From assembly GCA_002633025.1 (NCBI GenBank), contig NMRB01002330.1:27299-91298 (forward strand): 64,000 bases of DNA, written 5' to 3'. The position numbers and the translations under genes were made by a program. Position 1 is the stretch's first letter, and every line of letters begins with the position of its first letter. Shown in pieces: positions 1 through 10,858 of the stretch. Origin of the DNA: Notospermus geniculatus. Its lineage: Eukaryota > Nemertea > Pilidiophora > Heteronemertea > Lineidae. The notes beneath the pieces were generated by a model that had not been told where the DNA came from, ran no database searches, and saw only the letters and a list, made by a program, of their open reading frames with translations.

Positions 1-110
1 AGATTTTGAGATTCCACGGATTGAAGAATGGTGATTTGGCAATCGGCACCACAGCGCACGTACCATATTCGACCTGGATTCCAGGTATCTCACCAGGCGG
101 GAATTTCAAA

Positions 111-210
111 CTGGGTATCCTTTAGGTTCCTAAAGGGTACCCAGTACGTACCTGGGTGCCATTTAGGGATACCCAGGTTGGACCTGGGTACCCTTTAGGG
201 GTACCCAGGA
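111..210. repeat. Short direct/inverted minisatellite
   Basis: Four alternating sense and antisense copies of a CCTGGGTACCCTTTAGG-like word lie head to tail and can fold back on each other. No coding sense is seen. Confidence 0.6.
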
Positions 211-230
211 CGACATTCACCCTTTTGGCA

Positions 231-288
231 CTACTGGGCCAATTTTAACACGGTTTGTTCCACATGAAAGTATATCTTGTTGGTCATG
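231..288. repeat. Solo fragment of the 24.9-25.95 kb foldback arm
   Basis: The stretch from CTACTGGGCCAATTTTAACAC to the CTTGTTGGTCATG word is almost identical to parts of both arms of the large foldback at 24871-25952. It is a dispersed fragment of the same transposon family. Confidence 0.7.
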
Positions 289-290
289 CA

Positions 291-1515
291 AGAAATTGAG
301 CATGGCCAAATCTTCGATCCCTGACCCTTTCCAAGGTGGGCTGTTAAAAATATCACAGGGATAAAGATGCTGTTTGTTTCTAAAGAGGCTATTGAAACCC
401 ACATAAGGATAGGCCAGAAATCAATAGAAATAAACGTTAGAAAAAAGAAACTTCGGTCACGCCGCCACGTCGTGATGTTATTTCCGCCGGTTCCCCATTA
501 TTTGCACACATTGCCAAACATATAGCTTATATAGACCTACTTGAGCTCCCCTGTTTTTGGAAGTCAGATGTAAGCGTGAGTTTGGTAAGATTGGAAAATG
601 ATGCGACTCATCAGTGTTTTGTACTTGCATTTATTGCTGTTCTTGGGCCTAACATGTGGGGGGGGGGGAGAGGTTGAAAAAATACTTTTGTTTGTTTTCC
701 CACAGGACCATTTCGTAAAGAACTGTGGATTTTAGTTATAGGCCTACCTGTATTTACACACAGGGGGTTTAAAAATAAGGTACATGACAAGATGGTTTGA
801 GATCGTTCTTCACACACTGTTTCATAACTCTACATTTCTATACTTGTACACAGCAACTGTTATTACAGGTCTTGTATGCAGTATATGCAATGCATCTGGT
901 CTGTTTTCATTGCCACTGGATGGAAAATTGTCTCCGTACAAATTATGCCTCATCTTGTGTACATTCCGTGTACATAATATACGTGAATAAGCACATGCTC
1001 ATCTTTACATCACTGAACCATTTCTATCTCTAAAACGGGGAAAAACACCTCCCCCATTTTTTTATATAATGAAGCTGATGCAAAGACACATCTGTATAAA
1101 AAATTTCAAAATTTTTTATTCAGAGCCACAAAGGGCTCTAAGGGTCCGAAAAAAGGGTCTCAAAAAAGGGCTAACCCCAATTATTTCTTAAACTGTTAAG
1201 GGTACGAAAATTTCGATTGCAGATTCGGAATCTACGTAAAAAACACTCCAGGACACCAATTTTGGTGATTATAGCACTTTCGGTAGTGGAGAAATAACGG
1301 TTTTTGCGTTTCCCAAGGTGGGCGTGGCATTTTGGTTGCCAATGCCAACAGATGGCCATAACTTCCTTAATAATTGGAGTTGACACGAAATATTTGGGAC
1401 TTTTTAGTTTCATATCAACACCCATCCACAGCATAAACATGACAAAATTCTGAGTCGGTCGGGTGGGCTGACTGGTTGAGTTGACGTGGAATGACCCATT
1501 TGTCATTTTCTTCTT
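291..1515. other. No gene recognised
   Basis: Only short random reading frames and AT-rich, low-complexity stretches are seen. About 432-510 resembles 54540-54630 (AGAAAAAAGAAACTT followed by CCGGTTCCCCATT), so a small dispersed repeat may be present. Confidence 0.4.
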
Positions 1516-1682
1516 GGGCCGGTTGCACAAAAGTTAAAAAAATCACTGTTAGTTTATCTTGGCGTTAACTTATCCCAAAATGTTAGTCATGTTATTTTGT
1601 TAGTTAACACCAAGTTAGGGATTTTAACAGGAAAAGTTAAATCAACAGACTTTTATCTTTTCACCTTTTGTGCAACCGGCCC
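1516..1682. mobile_element. MITE with GGGCCGGTTGCACAAAAG termini
   Basis: The 18-base terminal inverted repeat GGGCCGGTTGCACAAAAG is matched at the right end by CTTTTGTGCAACCGGCCC. The interior is about 130 bases of AT-rich TTAAC-rich DNA without coding capacity. No clear target-site duplication was seen. Confidence 0.75.
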
Positions 1683-1698
1683 CTGGTACATTTACCCA

Positions 1699-1735
1699 GG
1701 TGAGCACATGATCCATGGACCATTTTTCAAAGCTG
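1699..1735 (-). repeat. Fragment of CCATGGACCAT-headed repeat
   Basis: This is the reverse complement of the header (ATGGTCCATGGACCATGTGCTCAC-like) found at 5509, 49198, 51418 and 59166, with one mismatch in the palindrome. Only the header is present here. Confidence 0.6.
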
Positions 1736-1739
1736 GAAT

Positions 1740-2660
1740 ATCCAGTTTCTGTTCAGGCAGTTCAGCTTTAAACACACTCTATATTATAAGTATGACCCTT
1801 TGATTGTCAGGCAGACCTTGGTATTGTTGGTGAAGTCTGGCTATTGAAATACGTGTTATTGACAGGACACTTCCAGCCATTCCCTTGCCTGCCTGTGTTC
1901 AATTTCGAATCAAGGTCGAGTTGCATGTTCTATTTCGAACCAAGGTTCAGCTTGTTAGAAAACAATGTGCGTTGGACCGTTTAGAGTAAACCCTAAATTC
2001 ATTGTTGTCCGGTTACAAGGGGTTTGACTGACATACGCCCATCGGGGTCCAGGTGATTTAAACGTACTAGTGAGAATGTCTGCACCATGTGACCTCGGCA
2101 ACCAATCGGGATGTGGGGCGTGAGATAAAGCGCGCCTCCATGTGGCATTTTGTGTCCGTCTTTCTCTCCTGTCTTTCCCTTCTAAAAAAGTGTCATTTGT
2201 TTGTGTAACAGAGGTCCAACACTTGCACCCGACCCGGGGTAACACTTAAAAATTCTCTATTTCCATGGTGTGATTAAAATTTGTGTAAAAATACTGCACA
2301 AAATGGTAAATATATCATCCTTGCACCACATGATACGTCTTATTAATAAATATCAACGGAGTTAACCCTTTAACACATTCCCCGCCATCGAAAAATTGTT
2401 CGTCAATTGCTTCAAGACTCTTCCCCGGCAGTGACGACATTTTCCGGCAATCATAGATAGTTAAGGCCACCACACGAAAGATGGAACCACCGGCCATCTT
2501 TTCCCAGCGCACCTTCGACGATATCATTGATTTCGGGTCTTGAAGTAGGAAGCAGTGGTTTTCTGTCGAAGAGGCAGCTGAACTGGCACCAGATTCAGAC
2601 TCAGATTTTGATTTTTTTCGGTGAAGCTGATGATTCTAATGATGAAAGGTGTCACGGAGA
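1740..2660. other. No gene recognised
   Basis: Unique-looking sequence. The words CAATTTCGAATCAAGGTCGAG and CTATTTCGAACCAAGGTTCAG near 1900-1950 form a short imperfect direct repeat. Reading frames here show no family signature. Confidence 0.35.
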
Positions 2661-3233
2661 TGACTAAAGGGCGGCGCACACGAGCGACAAAATCAAGGCG
2701 GCTGCCGACGAGACCATCGCTGGGGACGTCGTAGGAGACCATCGCTAGCGACGTCGCTCGCCGACCACACTGGCGACCATTTTTGTGAAGAATCCGCAAA
2801 CGACAGACCACCTCCCGGAGCGACTTAAAGGGCGGCGCACACGAGCGACTAAATCTTGGCGACTGCCGACGGCGACGTCGCCGGCGACCGTCGGGTCCGA
2901 GGTCGCTGGCCGACCAGTCGCCCGACCATTTCAGTGAACCGTCCGCAAACGCGATGCGACGTCCGAAAGCGACTGAAGACGACGACCAGTCGAGGCCGTT
3001 TGCGGCCAAAAATGTTAGCGTCTCTTTGTCGCCCGACAGGTCGCCAAGTTCGTCGGCCTTGGCGACCAAAAATTCGCCGGTTTTGATTTTTAGTCTCCCT
3101 CGTGCGTTTGGTCGCTCACCGGCCTATTACATTTGGCGGGTTTTGGACCAATCAGAACGTCGATTACATTATATCATGTGATCACCAGCAACATATAAAA
3201 GAAGAAAAAACTGAAAACCAAATTATAGCGATG

Positions 3234-3660
3234 AAGCTGTATTTACACGAGCCGATTTTGTAGTACGATTGTGTCGGCCGACAGAGACGTACGACAAAAA
3301 CGCACCGTGTATTAAGGTCTCGGGCCACTTGTGGGTTTTGCGCTACGTGATGCGTCAAATCTTTTGTTAGGAAGCAGAACGGCGGAAAATAACAAACGAT
3401 TTGACGCATCACGCAGCGCAAAACGCACAAGTGGCCCGAGACCTTAAGACTTCCGAGACGATTTTGTTGTCGGTGCGACATCGTGTGCAGAAGTCGGGTG
3501 TTCTATTTTCACCCGACATTGGCTGCTTGTCGTATGGACTGAATAAATCCGGGGAATAAATCGTCCCGTGTAAACAGATTAGCCGATCCCGCCAAATCTG
3601 TATGTCAAATCTGATACGACTCTGTCGTACGGCAAAATCGGCTCGTGTAAATAGGGCTTT
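3234..3660. mobile_element. Inverted-repeat element with TTTACACGAGCCGATTTTG termini
   Basis: The left end AGCTGTATTTACACGAGCCG and the right end CGGCTCGTGTAAATAGGGCTT are inverted repeats of roughly 25 bases. The interior contains short TCGTACGAC palindromes and a second nested element (3316-3443). Confidence 0.7.
3316..3443. mobile_element. Nested 128-base MITE with TTAA duplication
   Basis: Terminal inverted repeats of nearly 50 bases begin GGTCTCGGGCCACTTGTG and end CACAAGTGGCCCGAGACC. The element is flanked on both sides by TTAA, as expected of a piggyBac-like cut-and-paste element. It sits inside the element at 3234-3660. Confidence 0.75.
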
Positions 3661-5025
3661 AGGTGAGAGACCACTGATACCCAGGGGGCAAGAGGCCGAC
3701 CAGTAAAATCGACCAGTGCACCAAATGACCGCAAACGATGCGACTACTATTCTTCAGATCACGCCGATCGATCGAGCGACCACTGAGGCTTGTCCCACGA
3801 CTAGTCGGTTGGTCGGATGATATACCGCAGACTAGGCGACAAAATCCACAAATGCCGGTCGTTATAGCATGGCGCACACGAGCGACAAAATCAAGGCGAC
3901 TGCCGACGAGACCATCGCTGGCGACGTCGTAGGAGACCATCTCTAGCGACGTCGCTCGCCGACCATACTGGCGACCATTTTTGTGAAGAATCCGCAAACG
4001 ACAGACGACCTCCCGGAGCGACTTAAGCATGGCGCACACGAGCGACTAAAGTGGGGGCGACTACGGATGCGACTACTAGGTCGCATGCGATAATTACCTT
4101 TGAGGTCGATCAGTGATGTCATCCGCGACATCACTGATCTCCCAGTGAAGCATTTGTCGCAAACGAGTCAAAAAAAAAACTAAAAAAACTAAAAATATGT
4201 TCAGTCGCTCCTGTAGTCGCAAGGCTAGTCGCCTAGAAAAATCGCTCGTGTGCGCCATGCTTTAAAGGGCGGCGCACACGAGCGACTTTTTGAAGGAGAC
4301 TACCCCGCCGACTGGTCCCATCTATTAACCCCTTACCACCCAATGGGTGTCAAAAGATATCTATCTCGATTCACCAACTTAAGAATTGCAGGCCTATTAT
4401 CTGATGTTAACCCCTCCTCACCCAGTAGGTCTAATACGATATCTATTTCGATTCAAAAGTGATATATTAACCCCCTTCCCACCAAATGGGTCTGTTGTGA
4501 TACAACTTCACAATTCACGAATTAACACGCTTCCCACCCAGCAGGTGCAATATGACATCTGTCTGCAGTCACCGAGAGATATTAACCCTTCCTACCCAAG
4601 TGGTCTAATAAGATATCTTTTTCGATTCACGAAGTGATATTAACCCCTTTCCACTGATTTCCATGAGCAATGCTATATATTTGCTTGCGAACCATTAAAA
4701 GGCTAGCTGTTCCGGTTTGTACTTGTATCTCGTTTCCCCTGTTTGAACCTCTTGAGTTGGCAGATCATAGTCAGCTGAGCGCAAGGCCCATGGGCCTCTT
4801 GTTGAGGGAGGTTTTGTCATAGCATAAATAGTCCGCATATGATGCAACGACCACCTGAACCGATCAGGTAGGCGATGAAACTGATTAGTCGGTCGACCAA
4901 AGCGACTAGTCGGTTGGGACGACGATTTGCCGCAGACATGGGGTCAAATCGATCAGATTTCTGGTCGTTTTGGCAGTCTTGTCGGCAGTCGCCTTGATTT
5001 TGTCGCTCGTGTGCGCCATGCTTTA

Positions 5026-5429
5026 AGGGCGGTTTACACTAGGTTGCTCCAAGTTGCAAGTTGCTGCAACCTGCAACTTGTTGCAGTCTACCTGTGACGT
5101 TTACAGATTGCAACATTCAGTGCGATAAGTTGCAGAAGTTCGCAACAAGTTGCAGGAATTTTGGCGGGAATCCTTTGTTTGGCAGCCATTTTGGCTTCAG
5201 TAGACGTCACATGATTTTTTGCTGTATTCTCATTGGCCAGCGACGTGCAACTTGTTGCAACTTCACCAGAAAATAGGATCTGGATCCTAATTTCGCAAAA
5301 AGTTGCAGTAGTTAGTTGCAACAAGTTGCATGCCCGTTTGCACATGCAACTTTGATGAATTTTTTGGTCAGGTTTACGCAACAAGTTGCATGAAGTTGCA
5401 TATGAAAAGTTGCATGTGTAAACGGGCCT
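5026..5429. mobile_element. PIF/Harbinger-like MITE rich in GTTGCA words
   Basis: Ends AGGGCGGTTTACAC and GTGTAAACGGGCCT are inverted repeats flanked by TTA on both sides. The interior is a mosaic of CAACTTGTTGCA and its complement, giving strong secondary structure. The three-base TTA duplication suggests PIF/Harbinger; no transposase is present. Confidence 0.7.
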
Positions 5430-5508
5430 TTAGACACCGATAATGAAGTTCGTGACTGACGAGTCTGATGGGGAAGACGCGGATTGTCCTGCCAATGTTG
5501 GTAATGAA

Positions 5509-5545
5509 ATGGTCCATGGACCATGTGCTCACCTGCGTGGGTTAG
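5509..5545 (+). repeat. Fragment of CCATGGACCAT-headed repeat
   Basis: Matches the header of the large repeats at 49198, 51418 and 59166 (AAATGGTCCATGGACCATG then TGCTCAC). Only the header is retained. Confidence 0.6.
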
Positions 5546-6386
5546 GGTGTGGGTTATTGTACGAGAAGAGCAAATCACAAATGCTGAACCGAAATATTCG
5601 AGGGCAAGCCGTGATTTCTAGGGTAATATGAATATTGTAAAAATGTGTCGCCGGCTTTAAAGTCGGAGAAACATACAAACGTTTATCGCATTGCAATTGT
5701 CGCGTTTGTTTATTGCATGCCACGAACGGACGTCAACACTGCGACGACCATGACAAACACAAGCATCAAACTGATGAAAAGTCGTTTTGGTGCCATGCAC
5801 GCGGCATGGTTGAAGTGAGGCCTTTCCAAATTTGACGTCATAAAATGAAATCCCGTCGCGTTTAACGGATTTGTTAATCGCAAAATTCGAGCAATGTTCA
5901 CAAACTGCGTTCAACGGATACGGTAAAGGAAACTTATAATCATTGCCAGAGGTATGTGACACAAACAACGGTTGACCAACGTCCAAATTTGTTTAGACGG
6001 ACGCGATGACCGGAAACGTTAAACGTTAACGTTAAAGCCCTCCCGTATTCAGTTTGAAAAGCACGAATCATCGCCGCGATTCCCGACGTCACGACGCCAG
6101 TGTAGTGTAGAATGTACTACGCTCTATCTGAATACAGTAGAGCTCTCCCTGCAGTTTTTTTCAAGGTGTGCTGAAAACTAGGCCTTAATTCTCTGGAGTA
6201 CGTATCGGACAAACATTTTGAGGACCTTCATGAACTATGCGACTTGTATGTGCACTCTATAAACGCTTATATGTGTCTCCGCGTTAAGCGTACACAGTGG
6301 CGGTGTGAAATAAACGGTGTGCGACGAGTCGCTAAAGCTAGGCGCACACAGAACAATAGTGCGCGGTCGTAATTGGGGCAGTGTTA
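5546..6386. other. No gene recognised
   Basis: Several short overlapping frames on the minus strand (5657-5986) show no motif. The region contains short TTAACG inverted repeats near 6015-6035. Nothing further is supported. Confidence 0.35.
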
Positions 6387-6526
6387 GGGTGGGTGCACAC
6401 TAGAAGCCATTCGCCAAGCGATTTGGAATCGCACGCGAATCGCTTTTGTTTGCGAGGCATTGCAGCATGAAATAACAAAGAACCATCGCATGCGTTGTGC
6501 GAATCGCATGTAGTGTATACCCACCC
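6387..6526. mobile_element. 140-base PIF/Harbinger-like MITE
   Basis: Terminal inverted repeats GGGTGGGTGCACACTA and TAGTGTATACCCACCC with one mismatch are flanked by a perfect TTA duplication. The interior holds GCGAATCGC-type palindromes. Confidence 0.8.
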
Positions 6527-7101
6527 TTATTTGAAGGCGAAAACGGCGAAAGGCGGCGGCTTACAGATTTCTGTGTTCGTTTATTATCGGCGAGAGCTGG
6601 ACGATTCTTCTCGTCCGGGATAATATTCATAAAGAAAAACGAACCGTGACAGTGTAAGGTACTCTATCGTGTATCAGGAAACGTTTGAAACGGCCTTCGG
6701 GCGTTTGTAAGGTCTTGGTTGTATTCGTTTAGTTCAGCTTTAAAGTAGTTTCGTCATGTTTGTGGCGGTGAAAGAAAGGGGGTAATAAATTTTATTTGAG
6801 TTAGTTTGTGTTTGGAACTTTAAAGTTGATGAGGAGAGACAAAATTGGTGAAACTGAAAATCGAGTGGCCAATCATAAATAGATAGGTAGCGATTTTTTT
6901 TGGAAATTGACCAATCGTAAGTGGCGACGGCCTGTTCGGGAAAAACTTGGTGTACGGGGAACAGTATAAATCGCTGGACGCTGATATTTTTCAGTTAATT
7001 TCAGTTATTGAAAGAAGAGGTTTTCGTCGTCTTGCTACAATTTTGTCCGTTTTTCGGGATGTCTAATGTAGAAAGAGACAACATTTTGAGTGTTCCTTAG
7101 G
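6527..7101. other. Flank of Ty3/Gypsy fragment, no gene recognised
   Basis: No coding signature. It lies 3' of the minus-strand Ty3/Gypsy RNase H frame and may include that element's 3' non-coding part, but no second LTR copy was found in the window to confirm this. Confidence 0.3.
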
Positions 7102-7824
7102 TCAGGGAGGGCAATCCGAAAGTTTTGGTCGGTGGGGAATTTCTGCCTTTACTCGGGTTGGGTTTGGTTCCTTAACGGCCAATGGTATAACGTCATCGAC
7201 GTCTTCTTCGAACCGGGCCCACGAGCTGTTGACTCTCTTGCAATAGGCACAGCCCCCATAGGGCAAGACCTCCAGCCTGGCCCCCGCATGATAACAGTCA
7301 CATTCGACTACACCAGCGGGAATCCTGGATAAGCTGTCCGCGTTCTTGTGCTTGTTACCTGGTCTGTGGAGTATTTTCATGTCGTATTGACTCAATTCTT
7401 CAAGCCAACGAGCTAGCTGCCCCTCCAGATGTCGGAAACGCATGAGCCATACCAAGCAATTATGGTCTGTCCTAATCAGGAAGGTACGTCCGAGCAGATA
7501 ATGACGAAAATGCCGGGTAAACCGGACGATGTCGTGTAGTTCTTTCTGGGTAGTGCAGTACCGCTTTTGAGTAGGCGTTAACATGGCACTGGCATAGGCA
7601 GTGACTTTGTTCTCCTCCCCTTGGACTTGGGATAACTCCGCTCCTATGGAATGGTCCGAGGCGTCAACATCTACATGTAGGGTGAATTGGCCATCTTTAG
7701 TGGGGTAAGCCAGGCATGGTGCCTCCATCAGGCTCTGCTTCAGTTTCCTGAAAGCTTGATCTTCCTCCGACGTCCATCTCCAAGTGGACTTGGGATGGAC
7801 TAAGCCGTAAAGTTCCCCCGTCAA
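7102..7824 (-). pseudogene. Ty3/Gypsy pol fragment: RNase H
   Basis: This 240-codon open frame matches the RNase H part of Ty3/Gypsy pol. Visible features are the DASDHSIGAEL stretch near residues 54-64, the KELHDIV helix near residue 92, the RTDHNCLVWL strand near residue 118, and NADSLSR near residue 161. These carry the expected acidic residues. The end of the reverse transcriptase connection lies at the N-terminus. A Cys-rich tail (CDC, CAYC) follows. The frame has no stop, but the catalytic reverse transcriptase and integrase are absent, so the copy cannot be autonomous. Confidence 0.85.
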
Positions 7825-7884
7825 TCCAGCGTAACCGGAATATGATCACGATCACTGTGGGCTACCCGTCGAGGGTTATTAGAA

Positions 7885-8094
7885 TTACCCTCGACGCATG
7901 GCCGCTATTTTCCCAATCGGTTCGTGAAGATTTTTGCTGACTGTCACCAGTAGAGTGTAATTCACGGCTTCATTTTCAGCAGGTATGTAGAGAAAATTGT
8001 CACACACACGTCTGTACTTGTCTTTTCTCTGCAAATCGCCTATGAGCCGCGTAATTTGCCTTTGAAAACATCGATGAAGTCGAGGGTTTTTCAC
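7885..8094 (-). other. Unassigned 69-codon frame inside the Ty3/Gypsy region
   Basis: The frame contains basic and aromatic residues and lies between the RNase H fragment and the palindrome on the same strand. No family was recognised. It could be part of the retroelement or a chance frame. Confidence 0.2.
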
Positions 8095-8199
8095 ACGGTC
8101 GAATCACCCTCTTTGCAGAAAATGTGGCGGGTGGCAGGACGACAATAACCCCTTCAACCCTAATATCATGCCAAGTCCAAAAAGAAGAAATTGATTGTC

Positions 8200-8306
8200 T
8201 AATTAACCTATCCTTATGTCTAGTTTACCTTTGTCTAATTTACCATTGTCTAAAATGACTATTGCCTAGATTACCATTGTCTAATATACCATTGTCTAAA
8301 ATGACT
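8200..8306 (+). repeat. TGTCTAATTTACCAT tandem repeat, left block
   Basis: A short unit of about 15-25 bases (TTGTCTAATTTACCATTG / TGTCTAAAATGACTATTG) is repeated imperfectly five to six times. The same unit continues on the far side of the palindrome (8612-8700), so the palindrome appears to have been inserted into, or grown inside, this array. Confidence 0.65.
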
Positions 8307-8573
8307 CAAGGTACAAAAAGCACAAAATTGACACAATAAATGATAATAAACAAGAAGTCAATCTCCAGAATTCACGAATTTTCGACCCCAACCGGGGTCT
8401 TTTTCAAGTGGAACTTTACAATCTGAAACTCTAGAAAAGAGTTTTCTAGAGTTTCAGATTGTAAAGTTCCACTTGAAAAAGACCCCGGTTGGGGTCGAAA
8501 ATTCGTGAATTCTGGAGATTGACTTCTTGTTTATTATCATTTATTGTGTCAATTTTGTGCTTTTTGTACCTTG
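8307..8573. repeat. Near-perfect 267-base palindrome
   Basis: Two arms of about 132 bases (8307-8438 and 8442-8573) are inverted copies with a three-base GAG spacer. No mismatch was seen by eye. The centre is CTAGAAAAGAGTTTTCTAG and the outer ends are CAAGGTAC / GTACCTTG. Such a short spacer would allow hairpin or cruciform extrusion. No coding content. Confidence 0.9.
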
Positions 8574-8611
8574 GATTATCGTGTGCACACACTTTACGGT
8601 GGATTCGTCTA

Positions 8612-8700
8612 GAGTCTAAAATGACTGTTGTCCAATTTACCATTGTCCAATTTAATTTGTCTAAAATACCGTTGTCTAATTTACTTTTGTCTAATTTATT
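8612..8700 (+). repeat. TGTCTAATTTACCAT tandem repeat, right block
   Basis: Continues the array of 8200-8306 with units such as TTGTCCAATTTACCATTG and GTCTAATTTACTTTTG. Confidence 0.6.
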
Positions 8701-9165
8701 GGATACCTTCTCCCTTTATCTCTCTTGCTTGCACCACTAAACTTCCTCCGGGATTTCTTACCCTTTCTCTCTTCCCCATCTCTGTCCTCTTCTTCGTCAT
8801 CGCTAACCCCACGTTCCTTGTCAATAGAGTGGCGAGACTCCTCCCGGCACGCCCGTCCTTTCTAGTCTTGGACGTCTCTGCTGGCTTTTCGTTTTCCCCA
8901 GCTTTACTAGAGCTGAACCTGACCTTCTAGAGCTCCTAGTTTGATCAGCATCTTCCTTCGGCTTGTACCTGTGATCCGAGGGTATGACCGTTGTCAGGTT
9001 AAGTTCTTCCACGATCCCCTAATCCTTATGCTTTGTATCGCCTGCGCCCTTTGTCTCTGGAGCCGCCATATATCCCCGGGACAACGCTGGCCCTCGGGTA
9101 GCAAGATCAAATTGTCCATAAGCATCCTCAGTTTTTACCTCCATCTGAGGCTTAACACGCATCGC

Positions 9166-9450
9166 TTAGAGTTGTGCAGTTGTTTGCTCCAACTTCATAG
9201 CCGAGGACGACGCCCTTTCCTGCTGGATGGTTAACTCCCCTTCAAGGTAGTGTAGGCGTTCTTTTAACTCACAGTTTTCATGTTCACAGGCCTCCAGTCT
9301 CCTTATTAGCTCCTTATTGTCCAAGGGATTCCGTTCGATATTCTGTTTATATCTCTTTAAATCCTGACTTAAAGAGTCATTTTTCTCTTCAAGTTGAGCG
9401 ATGTCATCTTTCGCTATGTCCAGTTCGGGCGTGACTTGTCTTAACTCCAT
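9166..9450 (-). pseudogene. Coiled-coil gag-like frame of the Ty3/Gypsy element
   Basis: The 94-codon frame is rich in Glu, Lys, Gln and Leu with heptad spacing through almost its whole length (for example LEEKNDSLSQDLKRY), predicting a coiled coil. It lies between the helix-hairpin-helix ORF and the RNase H frame on the same strand. An acidic Ser-rich stretch (EEDSDSDES) is readable just upstream in broken frames. A structural gag-like role is inferred from context only. Confidence 0.45.
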
Positions 9451-9757
9451 CTGAAGATATCCTTCTTCTTCCTGTTGTTCTTGACCTCTAGCATCTTCTT
9501 TTCCAGGTCCCTTTGAAGACGGTTCAACGTGGCCCCTTGCTCGGGCAATTGTTTGGTGAGGCTTCGATTATGTTGCCCCAGGTCGGAGTGGCGTCTCTTC
9601 CTGACAGACTTGGGCTCCCTCGACCATGGCGCCTTCTTTCTCAGAAGCTAAAGTTGACTCATCGCTATCGCTATCTTCTTCACCCCGTCCGCGTTTGTGG
9701 TGACCAGTCGTGTCCGTGGCAGGTGTACCTTCAGGTCCAGGTACAGAGTTGTCTTCC

Positions 9758-10042
9758 TTAAGAGTGTAACATGGCGCGTCTTCCGCAGATTAAAGCAAGT
9801 TGAATGTCATAAGCAGCTGTTCCCTCAAGTGCAGGTTCCTTGGCATCAACCTCGCCGAAAGTGATTCGACCAGAGTCCACCCAATCTCGCCAGGTATTCT
9901 GTTGTGGCCCATCCACGACTTCCGTAATGTTTGCCAAAGTCAATCTTTTTGAGGCACGAGCTCCAGTTATCTTACGTGCTCGACCAATACCAATGCCAGC
10001 TAGGGACATAAGTTCACCCGTTGTTGCCGTATTAATATTCAT
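9758..10042 (-). CDS. Helix-hairpin-helix (ComEA-like) small ORF
   Basis: This 94-codon frame starts MNINTATTGELMSLAGIG and continues IGRARKI, the pattern of a helix-hairpin-helix DNA-binding domain of the ComEA type (NINTA, then a Leu/Ile-GIG hairpin, then an Ala/Lys/Ile helix). The remaining 55 residues are unassigned. It is on the same strand and upstream of a coiled-coil frame and a Ty3/Gypsy RNase H frame, so it is probably the first ORF, or the N-terminus of gag, of that element. It could instead be an unrelated captured domain. Confidence 0.55.
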   Translation of the reverse strand: MNINTATTGELMSLAGIGIGRARKITGARASKRLTLANITEVVDGPQQNTWRDWVDSGRITFGEVDAKEPALEGTAAYDIQLALICGRRAMLHS

Positions 10043-10858
10043 CGTGCCAAATAATTCAATGTTAATTATGATGTCAGCGAATAAATTGTAAAAGTGACAA
10101 AGTCACTTGAAAACGCAGTAAACGTGAACGCAAAATGTCGAAATGCTACCTAAATTATTTTAAATACAAAACACACACAGATATGCAGTGTGAATTGATA
10201 TGTTTTATTTTGGATAGCCCCAAATTAAACTGCAGACTCCTCGTCTCAATGAGACTCAAAAAACAGAGGACTCCTTGTCTAAAGTAGATCGGACAAATGC
10301 AAGAAGTTTGTTTGTTTTCACCCTGGATGTCAAGATTTTATGCGTTGGAACAGTGTAATAAAGTAATAATTTGCAACGCAACTCCTCGAAAGAAATGAAG
10401 TAAATAGTCCTTAAAGTAGCTGCTGATACTGAAGACTTCTATGCACACAAGATGTACACGCCTGCGTGCCTGGCGGGAAATCTTCGTTCTGGCGGGAAAA
10501 CTGATGCACACAAAAATGTACTGCAGTGCAGAGTTTTATGCACGGACCCAAACACTAGCACCAAAATTAACTTTGGGTTGAATTTACACACAATACCGTG
10601 CAGTGTAAATGATGAACAATAGGGCCTCGTTACTTAATAAGCAACAAACATACACACAATTGACTGCAGTGTGAATATTGCCCAAACGAAAATTGCGTAC
10701 TTCGCAATTGAAACGAATGCACACAAGATGTACTGCAGTGCACACACGTGTATCGGCCGAAATCCGAACAACGAAAGGAGCAATACAAAACGTCCTAGGC
10801 AAGGCCGAAATTCGCTGGTCAAACACAGAATGATCGGTTTTTGTCCTCGTCGCCAGTG
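10043..10858. repeat. Region of recurrent CTGCAGTGTGAAT / ACACACA words
   Basis: Motifs of the form ACACACA followed by a CTGCAGTGTGAAT-like word occur near 10170, 10505, 10590, 10655 and 10725 in both orientations. This suggests overlapping remnants of a short inverted-repeat element. The minus frames at 10584-10925 follow this pattern and are not believed. Confidence 0.4.

Larger units (their letters stand above)
2665..5020. repeat. Cluster of GGCGCACACGAGCGAC inverted-repeat elements
   Basis: The terminal word GGCGCACACGAGCGAC recurs at about 2672, 2834, 3871, 4031 and 4270 in the forward sense. Its complement CGCTCGTGTGCGCC recurs near 4244 and 5003. A block of about 160 bases at 2670-2830 is repeated almost unchanged at 3869-4026. 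The whole is a nest of MITE copies inserted into or recombined with one another. GC-rich frames here (for example 2524-3069 minus) follow the repeat and are not genes. About 4320-4660 is a separate tandem set of TTAACCCCTTCCCACC-type lines. Confidence 0.7.
7102..10042 (-). mobile_element. Decayed Ty3/Gypsy-like retroelement
   Basis: Read on the minus strand the order is a helix-hairpin-helix ORF (10042-9758), a coiled-coil gag-like region (about 9700-8820), and an RNase H frame (7824-7102). Protease, reverse transcriptase core and integrase were not found, and the middle is interrupted by a large palindrome (8307-8573) and TCTAATTTACCATTG-type tandem repeats. Grouping the three frames into one element is inferred from shared strand and order. 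LTRs were not identified. Confidence 0.55.

Noticed and set aside
1171-1530. 119-codon minus frame
   Set aside because: No motif, no splice context, and its start overlaps the MITE at 1516-1682.
2524-3069. 181-codon minus frame
   Set aside because: GC-rich frame created by overlapping GGCGCACACGAGCGAC repeat copies; Arg-rich composition and no domain.
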